In this document: positions 53,310 through 63,241 of the stretch, one piece after another | Numbering within the stretch: the first letter of the stretch is position 1 | Layout: each line of letters opens with the position of its first letter | Assembly (NCBI RefSeq): GCF_019279795.1 | Contig: NC_056743.1 | Coordinates: 928,352,694 to 928,416,693, forward strand | Direction: 5' to 3' | Origin: Protopterus annectens | Taxonomy: Eukaryota > Chordata > Ceratodontiformes > Protopteridae | DNA: 64,000 nucleotides | The notes under the pieces: model-generated | The model's input: the letters and a program-made list of their open reading frames with translations, nothing else | Told to the model about the DNA's origin: nothing | Database searches by the model: none | Made by a program: the position numbers and the translations under genes

Positions 53310-53454
53310 CCCCCAACAGAGATGAGGCAGAAGTCTTTCCCTCAGAATCAGGAAGGTCAGAAATGACCTGACAAGCTTGAAAAAGAACAGCCAAAACATA
53401 TCTGCTCATATGAGCCTAATAACTAACAGTCCAAAAGGTTAGAGTGGCAGAAGT
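53310..53454 (-). pseudogene. D9 gag, middle segment
   Basis: Reads TSATLTFWTVSY, then AHMSRYVLAVLFQACQVISDL and LLGASSQVARHAIKC, collinear with D3 gag TSSTLAMRALNCQFHMLKY...HASDQVGKHSLQC. It lies between the CR1 and D10 insertions. Confidence 0.78.
53447..53454. repeat. Target-site duplication, left copy (CR1)
   Basis: gcagaagt, repeated at 58699-58706; D9 gag reads across the pair once CR1 is removed. Confidence 0.7.
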
Positions 53455-53546
53455 ATAGGATCATAGGTTACTAGGCTAATGGCCCTGGGGCACTTAGAAG
53501 TCTAGTCAAGAGTTTATCCCCAAAAAGAAACCTCAGTCAGCACCTG

Positions 53547-56180
53547 TCACCCCCTGTCAATGAGTGACATAGGTGGAACCCCTGGGACAAACTTTTGGTT
53601 TCCCATCCACTCATCAAGGATGCGCTTGAAGAGGGTCATCGAGATGCTCTGTTTGTCATTTATGGAAAGTCTATTCCAGAGAAGGGGCAGCCTCTGGGAG
53701 ACAAACCTGTCTCTCCAGCAGATTTTTTTGATGTTGCATATTAGATTCAGGCCTTTTGAGCGGGTAATGTGTGAGGAGTTAGACTTGTGGATATGGAGCA
53801 TCTCTAGTAGGGCAGGGTCCGAGTTTGCCTTGTAGGCGAGACACAGATCACCTCTGAGCAATCTGTATGATACAGAATAGAGTGATAGTGATTTGAGCCT
53901 GTCTGCAGAGGACAGGTGTTGAAGGCCATGGATTCTCTTTGTGAGGTATTTCAGTGGCCTTTCCAGTAGATGCAGATGCTTGGAGAGCTACATACCAAAC
54001 AGGGCATTACCCTCAATTACTGGACTAATGAGTGAGGAGTATAGCAAAGTAATAACCTCTTTTTTTTCTAGATGCAATCCCTTTACTTATGAGATGCACC
54101 CAGTAAAAGGCTTTTATGACCACTGCAGCTACATGATGGTTGAATGTAAGGTTATCAACCTGAGTGCCCAGGTCTCTCCTTACAGACTGTGTGCTTAGGG
54201 GGTTGCCATTGATGTGGTAATCAGTAGGGGCCATGTTTTTGCCGAATGGTATGACGATACATTTTTTTTTGCATTTAGCTTAAGGCCATGACTTTGGCAC
54301 CAGTCATTAGTTGTTGTGAGACCTTCTTGCAGTATGTTACATCATTTGGGGAGTCAATGACAGCACCCAACTTACAATCATCCACAAACTTGGTCAGCCA
54401 CAGGCCTTTTGTCATTACCTGGATCTCTGAGAAGTAGATGCCAAACAGTAGGGGTCCAGGGACAGATCCCTGGGGAACTCCACTAGTGACTGGCCTGCTG
54501 TCAGAGATGGAGGCACCTATTCTGACTCTGAGGGTCTTGTCAGTGAGCCAGTTGACCACCCACCTGATGAGATAGGGATTTATGCCAAGTTGTGTTAGCT
54601 TTTTGATGATGCTCGAGTGGGGGATTGTGCCAAAGTCCTTGGCCAAGTCAAGGTAAGCTGTATGCACTGACTTTCCCTCATCCAGGGCCTTCGTAACAAT
54701 CTCAACAAAGTCAAACAGGTTCAACAGTCAAGATCTGCCCTTGACGAGTCTGAAATGGGTAGGGGCAATTGCTTGTAGACTGCCTATGTCTTTGTTTATG
54801 AGATCCACAATAATACGCTCCATAGCTTTACAGATCAGACTTATTTATTTTACATTTGTTGATCGGGAAAGTCCAACTGGATGCATGTCCATTTTTAGAG
54901 GCCGGCCAGGGAGAAAAGCTCCATAGTTAAATTTTAAGGAAAATATAAGGTGTATACAGAAGCATTCAAATTTACATACTACCAAATTTAACACTGACTA
55001 GTAACATAGCATTGAAGCTTAAGATTTAACATATTTACATAAACTGAACACATTTTACAGTTTTAGGTTGAGGCATTACATAATGGTGAACGTTGTTAGT
55101 GAGAGTTTCATTTTTCGCTTTACACAGTTGACTTGTGAGCAAGTTAGCTACAGTCGGGAGTATAGCAACAAAGAGAGCAAAGATTAGACATAGTAGGGAG
55201 TATAGTAGCAGGAGAAGAGACAGAGATGGGAAATTGGATAACAGGTTAAGTAAGAAAAGCAGGAGGAGTAAGTAGTTTAAGTATAGAATAAGAGTAGAGG
55301 TATAAAGAGAAAAGTGTAGCGGATAGATGATAAGAGTGTCCTAGCAGTGATACATGAGTACTAAGGGGTATGAATTAGAGGTGGAACTGGAAGGAAGCTA
55401 GAGAAGTTGCATTCTTTTGATGAAAGTAATGCAGCGATAGCTTCCAGGGTCAGTAGTGGCATCACCTTTGTGCAAGGAGATGACAAGGGCAGTTTTCCAC
55501 TCTGCTGGAATGAAGTCTGTACTTAGGCTGTGGTTAAATATGGTGCTCAATGGCAAAGTCAGTTCTTGCTGCAGATGGTGCAGAATACAGCCTGGGGTAC
55601 TATCAGATCCCATGGAAGCTGTGTTCTTTGCCTTAGATAGGGGCCTTTAGCACTTGATCTACAGAGATCTGAGGTGTGGGACAAGTATCGGAGATGTTGA
55701 AGAGGCCTTTGGCGAGGCAGGGAGGTGAAGTTTGCAATGAACCCATCTGCTAGTAGGTTGGCTAAGTCAACAGGATCAGTGAAAGTGATACTGTTAAGTA
55801 CTAATTCAGAACAAACTTGGACTTTGCCATGGAGGTTACTGACGTAACTGAAGAAGGCTTTGTGGTTTCCTTTTGTTTCAGAGGCTAGTTTCGATTCATA
55901 ATTGGCTTTGGAGGATTTCACTAGTGATCTAATTTCCTTGCTGAGGCTAAGGAAAGTTTTTCCAATTTGGAATATGTTCCTTTTTACCCTCGGACAACAG
56001 TTTCTTCCTTTTGTTGTAAAGTCTGTTGATATAGGATGTCCAGCAAACAGGTTTTTGTTTCCTTGAGGAGCAGGTTTTAGTTCTGTTGGATATGGCTGAG
56101 TCCATGCAGTTGTACAGGTGCTTGTATACTGTACTGGCGTACTGCTCAGCATAGCTGTCTGCATCCTCTGAGGAGGGCAG
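53547..56180 (-). pseudogene. CR1 reverse transcriptase region
   Basis: Upstream linker KEIRSLVKSSKANYESKLASE and AFFSYVSNLHGKV (55559-56164), PAEWKTALVISLHKGDATTDPGSYR (55398-55613), ICKAMERIIVDLINKD (near 54800), AYLDLAKDFGTIPHSSIIKKL, VTSGVPQGSVPGPLLFGIYF and FVDDCKLGAV (54275-54724; the usual FADD is FVDD), then the C-terminal RLPLLWNRLSINDKQSISMTLFKRILDEW (53547-53861). An insertion splits the domain at 54841-55418. Confidence 0.87.
54841..55418 (-). mobile_element. Unclassified retroposon inside the CR1 RT
   Basis: The RT codons for PGSYRCITF and SLICKAMER are separated by 0.57 kb of non-coding sequence. On the minus strand it ends ctggac...cccgatcaacaaatgtaaaataaataa, an A-rich tail. 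The final 80-100 bp recur at 60612-60720. The contents are otherwise unrecognised; it looks like the 3' part of a LINE or a SINE. Confidence 0.55.
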
Positions 56181-57090
56181 TGGTGTGAAGCTACAGATAC
56201 CTTCCCTTAGGAAGTTGTAGTCAGCTTTTAAGAAGTTTTTTAGCTTGATTACGGTTGGGGGGGGCAGTTGGGTGGGATAGAAACTTCAAATGAGACAGTC
56301 CAGTGATCTGATCTCACCAGGGAAGAACATACTATGGGAGTGATGCAGCAGTTGCCCATGTTGGTGAGAACCAAGTCCAAAATGTTATCTCCCCTTGTAG
56401 GCAGATGAGAGGAGCTGGTCTAGTGCGTCAGAACTGATGAAGTCAAGGAATTGTTGCGTGAGTGCATTTGTGCAGGAATAGTTCACTCAGTCTATGGTGG
56501 GGTAGTGGAAGTCACCAAGAATTAGGGTGTTAGGAGGTACCTTAATGCAGTCAAGCAGATCCAGGGAAGAGGATTGGGTGTCCTGAGTCATGGAGGGGGG
56601 GGGTCTATGGCTGGCTATAACATGAGTGTATTGCCAACTGTCAGTTGCACCTGGAGTAGTTCCATTGTGTCATGCTGGCAAACCAGTCTGGAGGGGTGCT
56701 TGTCCTTAATGAAGATAGAGACTCCACCACCCTTAGTGCTTCCAACCTCATTTTGGGGTCGGAATGTGTGGAATGAGGTATAGCCTGGTAAGGCAGGGGT
56801 GCTCTCCACAGCCCTGAATCAAGTTTCAGTGACCACATAGACATCTGTATCTTCCAGTGTAAAGACAGCCTCTAGTGAATGCATTTTCAGGTTAAGGCTC
56901 CTAGTGTTAAGCAGCATGACCTTCAATTTGTTTTTTGACAGATCTTTTATGTTGGAAGATTTGTCTTTGGGACACTGCCTAAAAAAGGCACAATGGGGGA
57001 GGCGAGAGCCTTGGCCAGGATCCGGAAACCCAGTGGTGACAGGTGGAGGCCATCTCTGGCAAAGCATCGTGGCCCGTCAACCATGGCATC
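56181..57090 (-). pseudogene. CR1 AP-endonuclease domain
   Basis: LLNTRSLNLKMHSLEAVF and DVYVVTET (56819-57067) form the N-terminal strand. LPGYTSFHTFRP and GGGVSIFIKD (56615-56809) form the middle. LDLVLTN and the SDHWTVSF motif lie near 56300-56380. Stops and frameshifts interrupt it, and G runs occur near 56261 and 56595. Confidence 0.8.
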
Positions 57091-57129
57091 CCAGGCAGAC
57101 AGATACTGGATCTCCTTGGAAGGACACCA

Positions 57130-57640
57130 GAAACTAAGTCAATTATTTTTTGTTGGTATTGTGGTATCATTCTTGGTGAAGGTAGGATGCTGCTTAGGGC
57201 TAGGGCCATACCTGCCTGGGACACATACTCTGAGAGCTCGATCATGTCTCATTTCATATAGTCCAGGGAGATATGTCTCGTCATTCACACCAACACAGAC
57301 AATGACAGAGTTTTACTTGTGGAGAGACTTAAGTGTGTGCGTGATGTGGCAGATTCTGACACCAGAGAGACAACTGACTGTGGCCTTCTTTTTGAGCCTG
57401 GTGAGGGGTATATTGGTGTGTGCCACAATTAAGTCACCAATGACTAGTATGTTTGGTTTATTGTTATGTCTTCTGGGCTGTGATGGTTGATTATTTTGCC
57501 TTATGGGCTGTGTTTGTGAAACACTGGAGTGTTGTCTGCTGTGTGTGATGTGTTTGGTGTTGTGTGTGGAGTGTTTGTGAGAGTGTTTTGGAGGTCTCTG
57601 CTGTTTAGGTAAGTTTTTATTGAGAACCTCTGCATAGGTA

Positions 57641-57686
<46 letters not shown>

Positions 57687-58010
57687 GTGCTTGGCTATGT
57701 GATGTGTGTGGTGTGATGTTTGTGCTAGCAATCTCCTCTTTGTCAGGAGTACTGACTGTGGCATGAGAGAGCATGGACTCCAGGTTACTGATGTACATGC
57801 AATTCTTGCAAGTAGAAGAATTATGTGCTAAGAGAAGATGGCCATCAGTAAACATGAGGCAGTTGCTACACTGTATCAGTATGCGCATGTCAACCAGGCT
57901 GACAGGAGAAACTGATGGGAATTGTTCAGACATAGCATTCTGAATGCTTGGATGGACTGGAGAGAGGGTTTTGATAAGGGTTGTCCACAAGAGTGTACAC
58001 CACAAGAACC
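57130..58010 (-). pseudogene. CR1 ORF1 protein with esterase-like block
   Basis: A 243-codon open run (57313-58044) contains a Cys pair module (CSNCLMF...CKNC), a (CA)n-encoded His-Thr repeat, a TYAEVLNKN block and NILVIGDLIVAHTNIPL, resembling block I of the SGNH/GDSL esterase known in CR1 ORF1 (usual GDS is GDL here). A VIVCVGVND block (57255-57320) resembles the VxVGTND block, out of frame. It probably served as an RNA-binding/esterase protein. Confidence 0.7.
57644..57684. repeat. (TG)n microsatellite in CR1 ORF1
   Basis: About 40 bp of TG, read as alternating His-Thr codons in ORF1 sense. Confidence 0.95.
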
Positions 58011-58249
58011 TTGTTAAATGTAAAGTAACTGGCCTGAAGCACAAGTGCTAAAACCAAAATTAAGACGCTAGAATAACAGATAAATTTAATCAGGCTACTA
58101 ACAAGTAGTAATAAATGCAGCAGAATAAAAACACGAACACTTAAGAGCACACGGTAAAACTAAAGTAGGAAGAACACAATTACAGTAAAAGCAGCTGAAT
58201 AAAGTCCTTTTTTAAGTGGAGAGGGAGGAAATGGAAGACAGTACAAGAT

Positions 58250-58440
58250 TAAGGAACTAAGGGGTAGGCCTTCCCAAATGTTCTCTCTGTACTAAGTACA
58301 CTGAGCTGATGAGATAGGACAGGGAGGATTATCCAAGGTCAAAGAAGCAAGGGGGATAGTCCTACCCAAATGATCTCACTGCACTCAGATGAGTGATCAA
58401 ATGAGATGGAACTGGGAGGAGTGTCCAAAATCAAATTAAC
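58250..58440 (-). repeat. ~90-bp tandem repeat in CR1 5' UTR
   Basis: The unit aggtcaaagaagcaaggggg...tagtcctacccaaatgatctc...gatgag...gatagga...gggagga is present about twice with substitutions (58250-58345 and 58335-58440). Confidence 0.7.
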
Positions 58441-58698
58441 AGCAGGGCTGGGTAATTCCAAAGCCACCAAGTTTAAGAGAACAACAACATATGGGTGGAA
58501 GGGCAGGAAAAACAAACAGTGCAGACAAATAAGGACACAAACAACAAAGCAAATATATAAATGCTGTACAGTACAAAAGAAGTGCAAAAAAGTATACTTA
58601 TCAGTTTATATATATCAGATGGTTACAGAATCCAAAACAGCCAGGAAATTCACTCTGCTTTATCAGCTCTGCACAAACTCAGAGAGATGTAAGTCTTT

Positions 58699-58706
58699 GC
58701 AGAAGT
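58699..58706. repeat. Target-site duplication, right copy (CR1)
   Basis: gcagaagt, matching 53447-53454. Confidence 0.7.
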
Positions 58707-60005
58707 GCTACACAGAGAATACAACCTTTTTACCTTGCCTTTCCATAGTCCTGCTGTCTGTGTCAGAAGGAAAAAGCTTGGTAGAAGTCAGTAATTTGGA
58801 TGGCTTGTTGGATGGCACAGAGAACACAGAAGGGTCAGCAGATGGACACTTCTAAAGGAATTTGCAGTCATCAGGCACATTATAAAAACCAATCCATTTT
58901 TTATTTATTTATTTATTTATTTATTTTTAAGGAGCACGGGCCGGAGATGCAGAAGAAAAGGCATCCAAAAGAGCAGCCAAAACAGAAGGAACAACAGATG
59001 GTCTAGGGGACTCCATTTGAAGGAGCTTACAATATTTCCTCTGTACTTCAGACACTTGGGAACAATCCCATTTAAAGAATTTCATCATCCTGGAAATGGC
59101 ATCCCCAAAGGAAATCTCCTCAAAAGCAGACTCAGGTCTAGCAGACTCCTCTTCCTCAGAGCCATACTCCAAAAAGGAAGGAATGTGGATTTGGGTTGAA
59201 CAGGCCAGGGATTCCTCATCAAAAATGTCTTCTTCCTCAGAGGAAGCCTGCTCCCTAGATCTCTTGAAATGCAGAGATGACCAAGAAGGAGCCAGAAAAA
59301 TGGCCCCTGAGGAGGCTTTAAGGACATAAGAGCAGTGAACAAACCCTGTGTAAAATTCTGCCATTCACTTTTAGGGTTCTTAGGAGCAGAAGAAATATGT
59401 TTTGTCTTTTGCTTCTTTTTTAAAGGGACTCTGCCTTATGAAACATTGAAGGCAACGATGCTGGCCTACACTCAATAATCGTAGTCAGGACTTCCTCCTA
59501 ACAGTATTTGAGGAACGCCCCTAGGCCTTTCGGTGATAACCATCCGTGGTTCCCCCTTAGCGTCCAAAGCAGATGTCTGCAAGACCTCTGAAGACATGGG
59601 AGAAACTGGATCAATGCCAGCCTCCGAACTAGTCATGACAGAGGAATCCACCCCAAGAACCGGATGATTCACCGCACTTTCACCGGCCAAAAGAGAAACG
59701 TCTACTGGAGGAGGCACAGCCAAAGAATCTGACCTGACTTTTTTGGACTTCTTTTTCGAAGATGGATGACCCTCAGGCCGGGAAATATCCTCCATAGTGT
59801 CTTTCACTAAAAGCTTTAGACGCTGGTTTTCAAGATAAATGGGGAAAGATGAAAGAAAACTATGCAAAGTCTTTGGAACAAAAGCCTGACAAATAGTACA
59901 GGACACATTGTTGTAAGAAGCACCTAAACAAAACAAGCACTGCTGGTGACTGTGTTTATGGGGAATTTATCTCCCACACTGGCATTTACCCTTTCTGGAT
60001 GACAT
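58707..60005 (-). pseudogene. D9 gag, N-terminal and central part
   Basis: Starts at ATG 60005 (MSSRKGKC). The second and third CxxC pairs (CLFCLGASYNNVSCTIC) retain the 9-residue spacer; a TAA lies in the first spacer. Lys/Ser linker at 59472-59936, then EEISFGDAISRMMKFFKWDCSQVSEVQRKY and PSVVPSVLAALLDAFSSAS (58927-59364). After a TTTA repeat, gag continues as MDWFYNVPDDCKFL, DSRTMERQGKKV to 58715. Confidence 0.8.
58897..58926. repeat. (TTTA)n microsatellite within D9 gag
   Basis: About seven TTTA units that interrupt gag between the PARAP and MDWFYNV codons. Confidence 0.95.
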
Positions 60006-60149
60006 GAAACCCCACAACACAAATGCTAAAAGCAAAAAAGGATAAGAAAAAAAAAACCCAATGGGGCACTTATCTGAATGGCTAGGTAAACCAGCAACAA
60101 CTTGAGCGATCAGACCATCAATCAAAGATAGTGTTTGGACTGGCGGCAA

Positions 60150-60330
60150 AGACATTCTAATGATGATACATCTGGATGTCACCTTTATGACCTATGCCTT
60201 GTAAGGGGAGCATACATGTGACGTACAGCACATCATAAACAACCTAAAAGCTTTGGTATACTGGTGGACGTCGGGACTCCCCTGGCAGGGGATCCCTCAT
60301 GTTAAGAATACTGCAACAGTAAAATGGAAG
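60150..60330 (-). repeat. D9 5'-side inverted terminal repeat
   Basis: Inverted partner of 46640-46830; the terminus ends at about 60335 with gcaacagtaaaatggaaggacat. Confidence 0.75.
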
Positions 60331-60335
60331 GACAT

Positions 60336-60990
60336 CTTGAGTATCAGAATGGGATTTGAAAACCATTCCCAGTTGGTAATCATCAGCAAAGCTGGGTAGC
60401 CACAGTCCCTTGATATTAGGTTTTATGCCACAAAAATATATATCAAAGAGCAGGGGTCTAGGACACAGTCCTGTAGAACACTACTGGTAACATTATTCTG
60501 TCTAGGGCAAATACCAAACACTTCAACAATATAGGTTCTCTCAGACAGTCAATTATCAATCCAATGACCTATGTAGAGGTTAATGTTGAGAGTTTGTCAA
60601 TAATCTCTGCATGGAAAGATTTTTTATTTATTTTACATTTGTTAACCGGGCTAGTCTAACTGGATATATTTCCATTTTCAGTAGAGGCCCGGGGAGAAAA
60701 GCTCCGGCAGTTATACAACTTAGAATCAAAGGCCTTGACAAAGTCCAAATAAGTAGTGTGAACTGTATAACTATGCTCCAGAGAACCTTTCTTGCTTACT
60801 GACAGGAGAAGAGAATGAGCTTTAAACTCTCCCTTCAAGTTTGTGATGAGATACAGAATCCAAGAGAAAGGTAAGGAGTAACATTTTCCCGTGACAAAAG
60901 GATGAATGCATCCACTGCCACTCCCTTGCCCTGTTGCATGAAGCAGAAAGGGAGAACTGCATTCCCTTGAGTGGCAAACAGCCAAACTCC
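60336..60990 (-). pseudogene. CR1-like LINE RT fragment
   Basis: Minus-strand blocks SYTVHTTYLDFVKAFDSK (60730-60800), a CLREPILLKCLVF region, GLCPRPLLFDIYFCGIK (the VLGPLLF block) and LWLPSFADDYQLG (the FADD block, near 60390). The copy is more diverged than the CR1 in D9 and is split by a short repeat at 60612-60720. Confidence 0.7.
60612..60720 (-). mobile_element. Short copy of the retroposon tail found at 54841
   Basis: The tttatttattttacatttgtt start, the ccggg.tagtc.aactggat segment, tccatttt and gggagaaaagctcc are shared with 54841-54930. Both copies interrupt CR1-type RT sequence at different codons, so they are separate insertions. Confidence 0.7.
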
Positions 60991-62715
60991 AGGTGCTCTA
61001 CTCCCAGAAGACCTATACAACAGAGGAGTGCTGAATCTTCAGTTTGATGTGAGGGTAAGAGTGGCTCATGAACTGCTGGGAGAATGACATTTCTTTCTAA
61101 GACCCACTGTCAAACTTGAGAGTATTAATATGTGTCAGACCAAATAAGGAGAGGCCTCTAAAGCCTTCTAAGGCCTGGGAGATTGACATCAGTTCTAAAT
61201 AACTGATGCAGAGACTCTTAAGTGGGGGCCACCTTTCCTGGACCATGGAGGAGCTGAGTTAGTAAACCATCCATTATTGATACAAGTGACAGATTTGGCT
61301 AAGGGAAACAGAGGTCCTCCCTGAGGTTAGTGGTACTTGTCCATCACTTCAATTCCTAGCAACAGGGACATCCAGAACAGGAGTCTGGCAAATGACAAAA
61401 ATCCATTAGAATGCAATGGTGACACAGACACCTCACAATCTATTGAAATACTGACATCCTAATGTCTACCAGACATATTGTGAAGATCAGGAGCATGCTT
61501 TGTCACTGAACGTAATTTTGACGAATGCAAAAACAGCGAGTGCTATTCAGAAAAATTACTTTTGCCAATAGTGGGAGTTTGCTTTTTTTATCCACTGTTG
61601 TGCAACCTTGGAGTTGGTATGTATAAGTCCAAAGAGTGTGGGAGTGTCCTCACATGCAAAACCAAAATTGTTTAGTTGTTCAAAAATGGTTTCATCAAGC
61701 GGTGTTACGTTTTTTTTCTGTTAGCCAAAATTAACTACGATGATTCGACATGAATACATGAAAATCATGCTAGTCATCAAACCCAGAAAAAAGAAAAGGG
61801 TCTTAGCCTAAACCTTCCACAGTATGTCTCCATCCTGGCTGTCAATGTCATGATCTCCTTGTCCCCTCCATGGGTGGAAACATCCGAAATCCAGCAAATT
61901 CAGATAGGTGCTGATGAAGACAATCTTCTGCGAGGGTAACAGAGATGTTTTTTTCCTGGTTTAGAGTCACTTTCAGAGACTACAAACATGGAGCATCCAC
62001 TCCATGGGTGATACCAGCAAATTCATTAACAGGGTCATCAAAAGAAAGTTATTGAAGAACAACTTGTGAACTTCCCCCTCCTACAAGGCCTCAGCCACCC
62101 TATCCACCACCGTAATTCATCCCTAAGAAGAGCGGAATAACCAAACTTTAGCATCTTGAGCTGACAGTGGCATCTACCTGATACCACGTGATCAGATGAC
62201 TTGTAGTGGTAAGGTCATAACCCTCTGAAAACTCATCATCCAAGACTTGATGTGCTTTTTGAAGTCATAGAAAGCTAGGAAAGGTAAAATCTTTTGCCCC
62301 CATCAGAACCAAAAGAAAGAGAGAATAGAACCATTGCTTCATTCCAAAGGAGGAATAGCATCTAAGGGACTTAAGAGGTGAAAAAGAATGGATGTCCAAA
62401 CAACTGTCTGGATATGCATTGATTTTTAATATGAGCCATACCTCTGAACAAATTAAGACTGTAAGATGTGGCCTATTGTGACCACATGTACAACCCACTA
62501 ATCTTTTATTATGAACTTTCTAAAAAGATGGCAAATTTGAACACCCATACCCACACTCACCCACACAATCAGGATTGCAACTGCTGGGAAGGAGGACTTC
62601 ATCCTCCAGGGTGACTTGGCTTCCACTGCAAGGGTGGGGAGGCAGAATGTCTTATGTTTAAAGTCTCTCCCTAGTCTGTTAACAGTTTCTTCAATGCAGC
62701 TTCAGTTAGGTCTAG
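60991..62715. other. Unassigned sequence
   Basis: No clear coding similarity. Weak minus-strand hints of a DIRS gag C-terminus (a SLFGL block near 61140) are too short to call. A 26-bp sequence at 61540-61565 recurs exactly at 63250-63275. Confidence 0.5.
61540..61565. repeat. 26-bp direct repeat, copy 1
   Basis: gtgctattcagaaa followed by aattacttttgc, identical at 63250-63275. Confidence 0.9.
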
Positions 62716-62726
62716 AATACAGTGGT
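62716..62726. repeat. Target-site duplication, left copy (P5)
   Basis: aatacagtggt, repeated at 63231-63241. Confidence 0.65.
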
Positions 62727-63230
62727 CCAACCAGTAAAAGAGAAACACTGTGGTGCACTGTGTTCAATAAACAAAATCCAAAGTCCAAGATAAAAAAGAA
62801 TACAGTTACGTAAAATCACCAAAATTTATTGCACCAAAGCTTTCGGGTTTCCCCTTCCTCAGTGCTATGATAAAACTATTTCAATCCACATTTAAATAGT
62901 GAAAAATTAATTAATCATATGATACAGCAAACCAATAAAAACATTTGAAAAGCAAAAACATTTAAAGAGCATTTAAAATTATTTAAAGATATCTCACCCC
63001 AACAAAATAAATTAATTACAAAGCAATACATTTTCAATTAATGCAGCTTATGTTGCTTCTTAGTTAAAACAGGCTTCAGACTTACTGCACAGTTAATACC
63101 TGGATAGACATCTGCTTGTAGTTTTACTATCCATGAATATTCTATATTTTCTAGTATATTATTAATATCACCTCCCCTCATGTTATGTTGTATAGCCTTG
63201 TGCCCTGTGTTCTTTTTTATCTTGGACTAA
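62727..63230 (-). mobile_element. P5: 5'-truncated Penelope-like element
   Basis: Minus-strand codons at 63085-63215 read NMRGGDINNILENIEYSWIV and then GIN, the PLE C-terminal tail. The 3' region includes a hammerhead-like core and aataaattttggtgatttta. An inverted 17-bp repeat lies near both ends (62782-62798 and 63212-63228), and an 11-bp direct duplication flanks the copy. Confidence 0.72.
62833..62872 (-). ncRNA. Hammerhead-like core in P5
   Basis: Minus strand: gca, CTGAGGA, GGG-gaaa-CCC stem-loop, GAAA, GC. Core boxes are complete and stem II is perfect, but stem III and the cleavage position cannot be assigned with confidence. Confidence 0.45.
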
Positions 63231-63241
63231 AATACAGTGGT

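Larger units (their letters stand above)
53455..58698 (-). mobile_element. Near-full-length CR1 LINE inserted in D9 gag
   Basis: About 5.2 kb including a 0.56-kb later insertion. In minus-strand order: 5' UTR with tandem repeats, ORF1 with a Cys cluster and SGNH-esterase-like motifs, AP endonuclease, RT and a short 3' UTR ending ttagcctagtaacctatgatcc. Flanked by an 8-bp duplication. Frameshifts and stops throughout. Confidence 0.85.
46595..60335 (-). mobile_element. D9: family C DIRS, interrupted by D10 and a CR1 LINE
   Basis: Left terminus aagtacagttctataaaatc resembles family A ends. The 3' ITR (about 46640-46830), ICR (46905-46996), YR, RNase H, RT and gag C-terminus (to 50331) follow. 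After D10 and then CR1, gag continues to its ATG at 60005 and a 5' ITR lies at about 60150-60330. ITR pairing (gtataccaaagc.tttaggttgttta) ties the two ends together over 13.7 kb. Net length without inserts is about 5.5 kb. Heavily mutated. Confidence 0.82.

Noticed and set aside
58250-58440. CRISPR-like array
   Set aside because: Only two diverged ~90-bp units with no spacers, in a LINE 5' UTR of a eukaryotic sequence.
61100-61250. DIRS gag C-terminus at 60991-61250 and gag fragment at 63400
   Set aside because: Similarity rests on a few residues (SLFGL; WLWLSSLEEEKLRQ) with no second block in the correct spacing.
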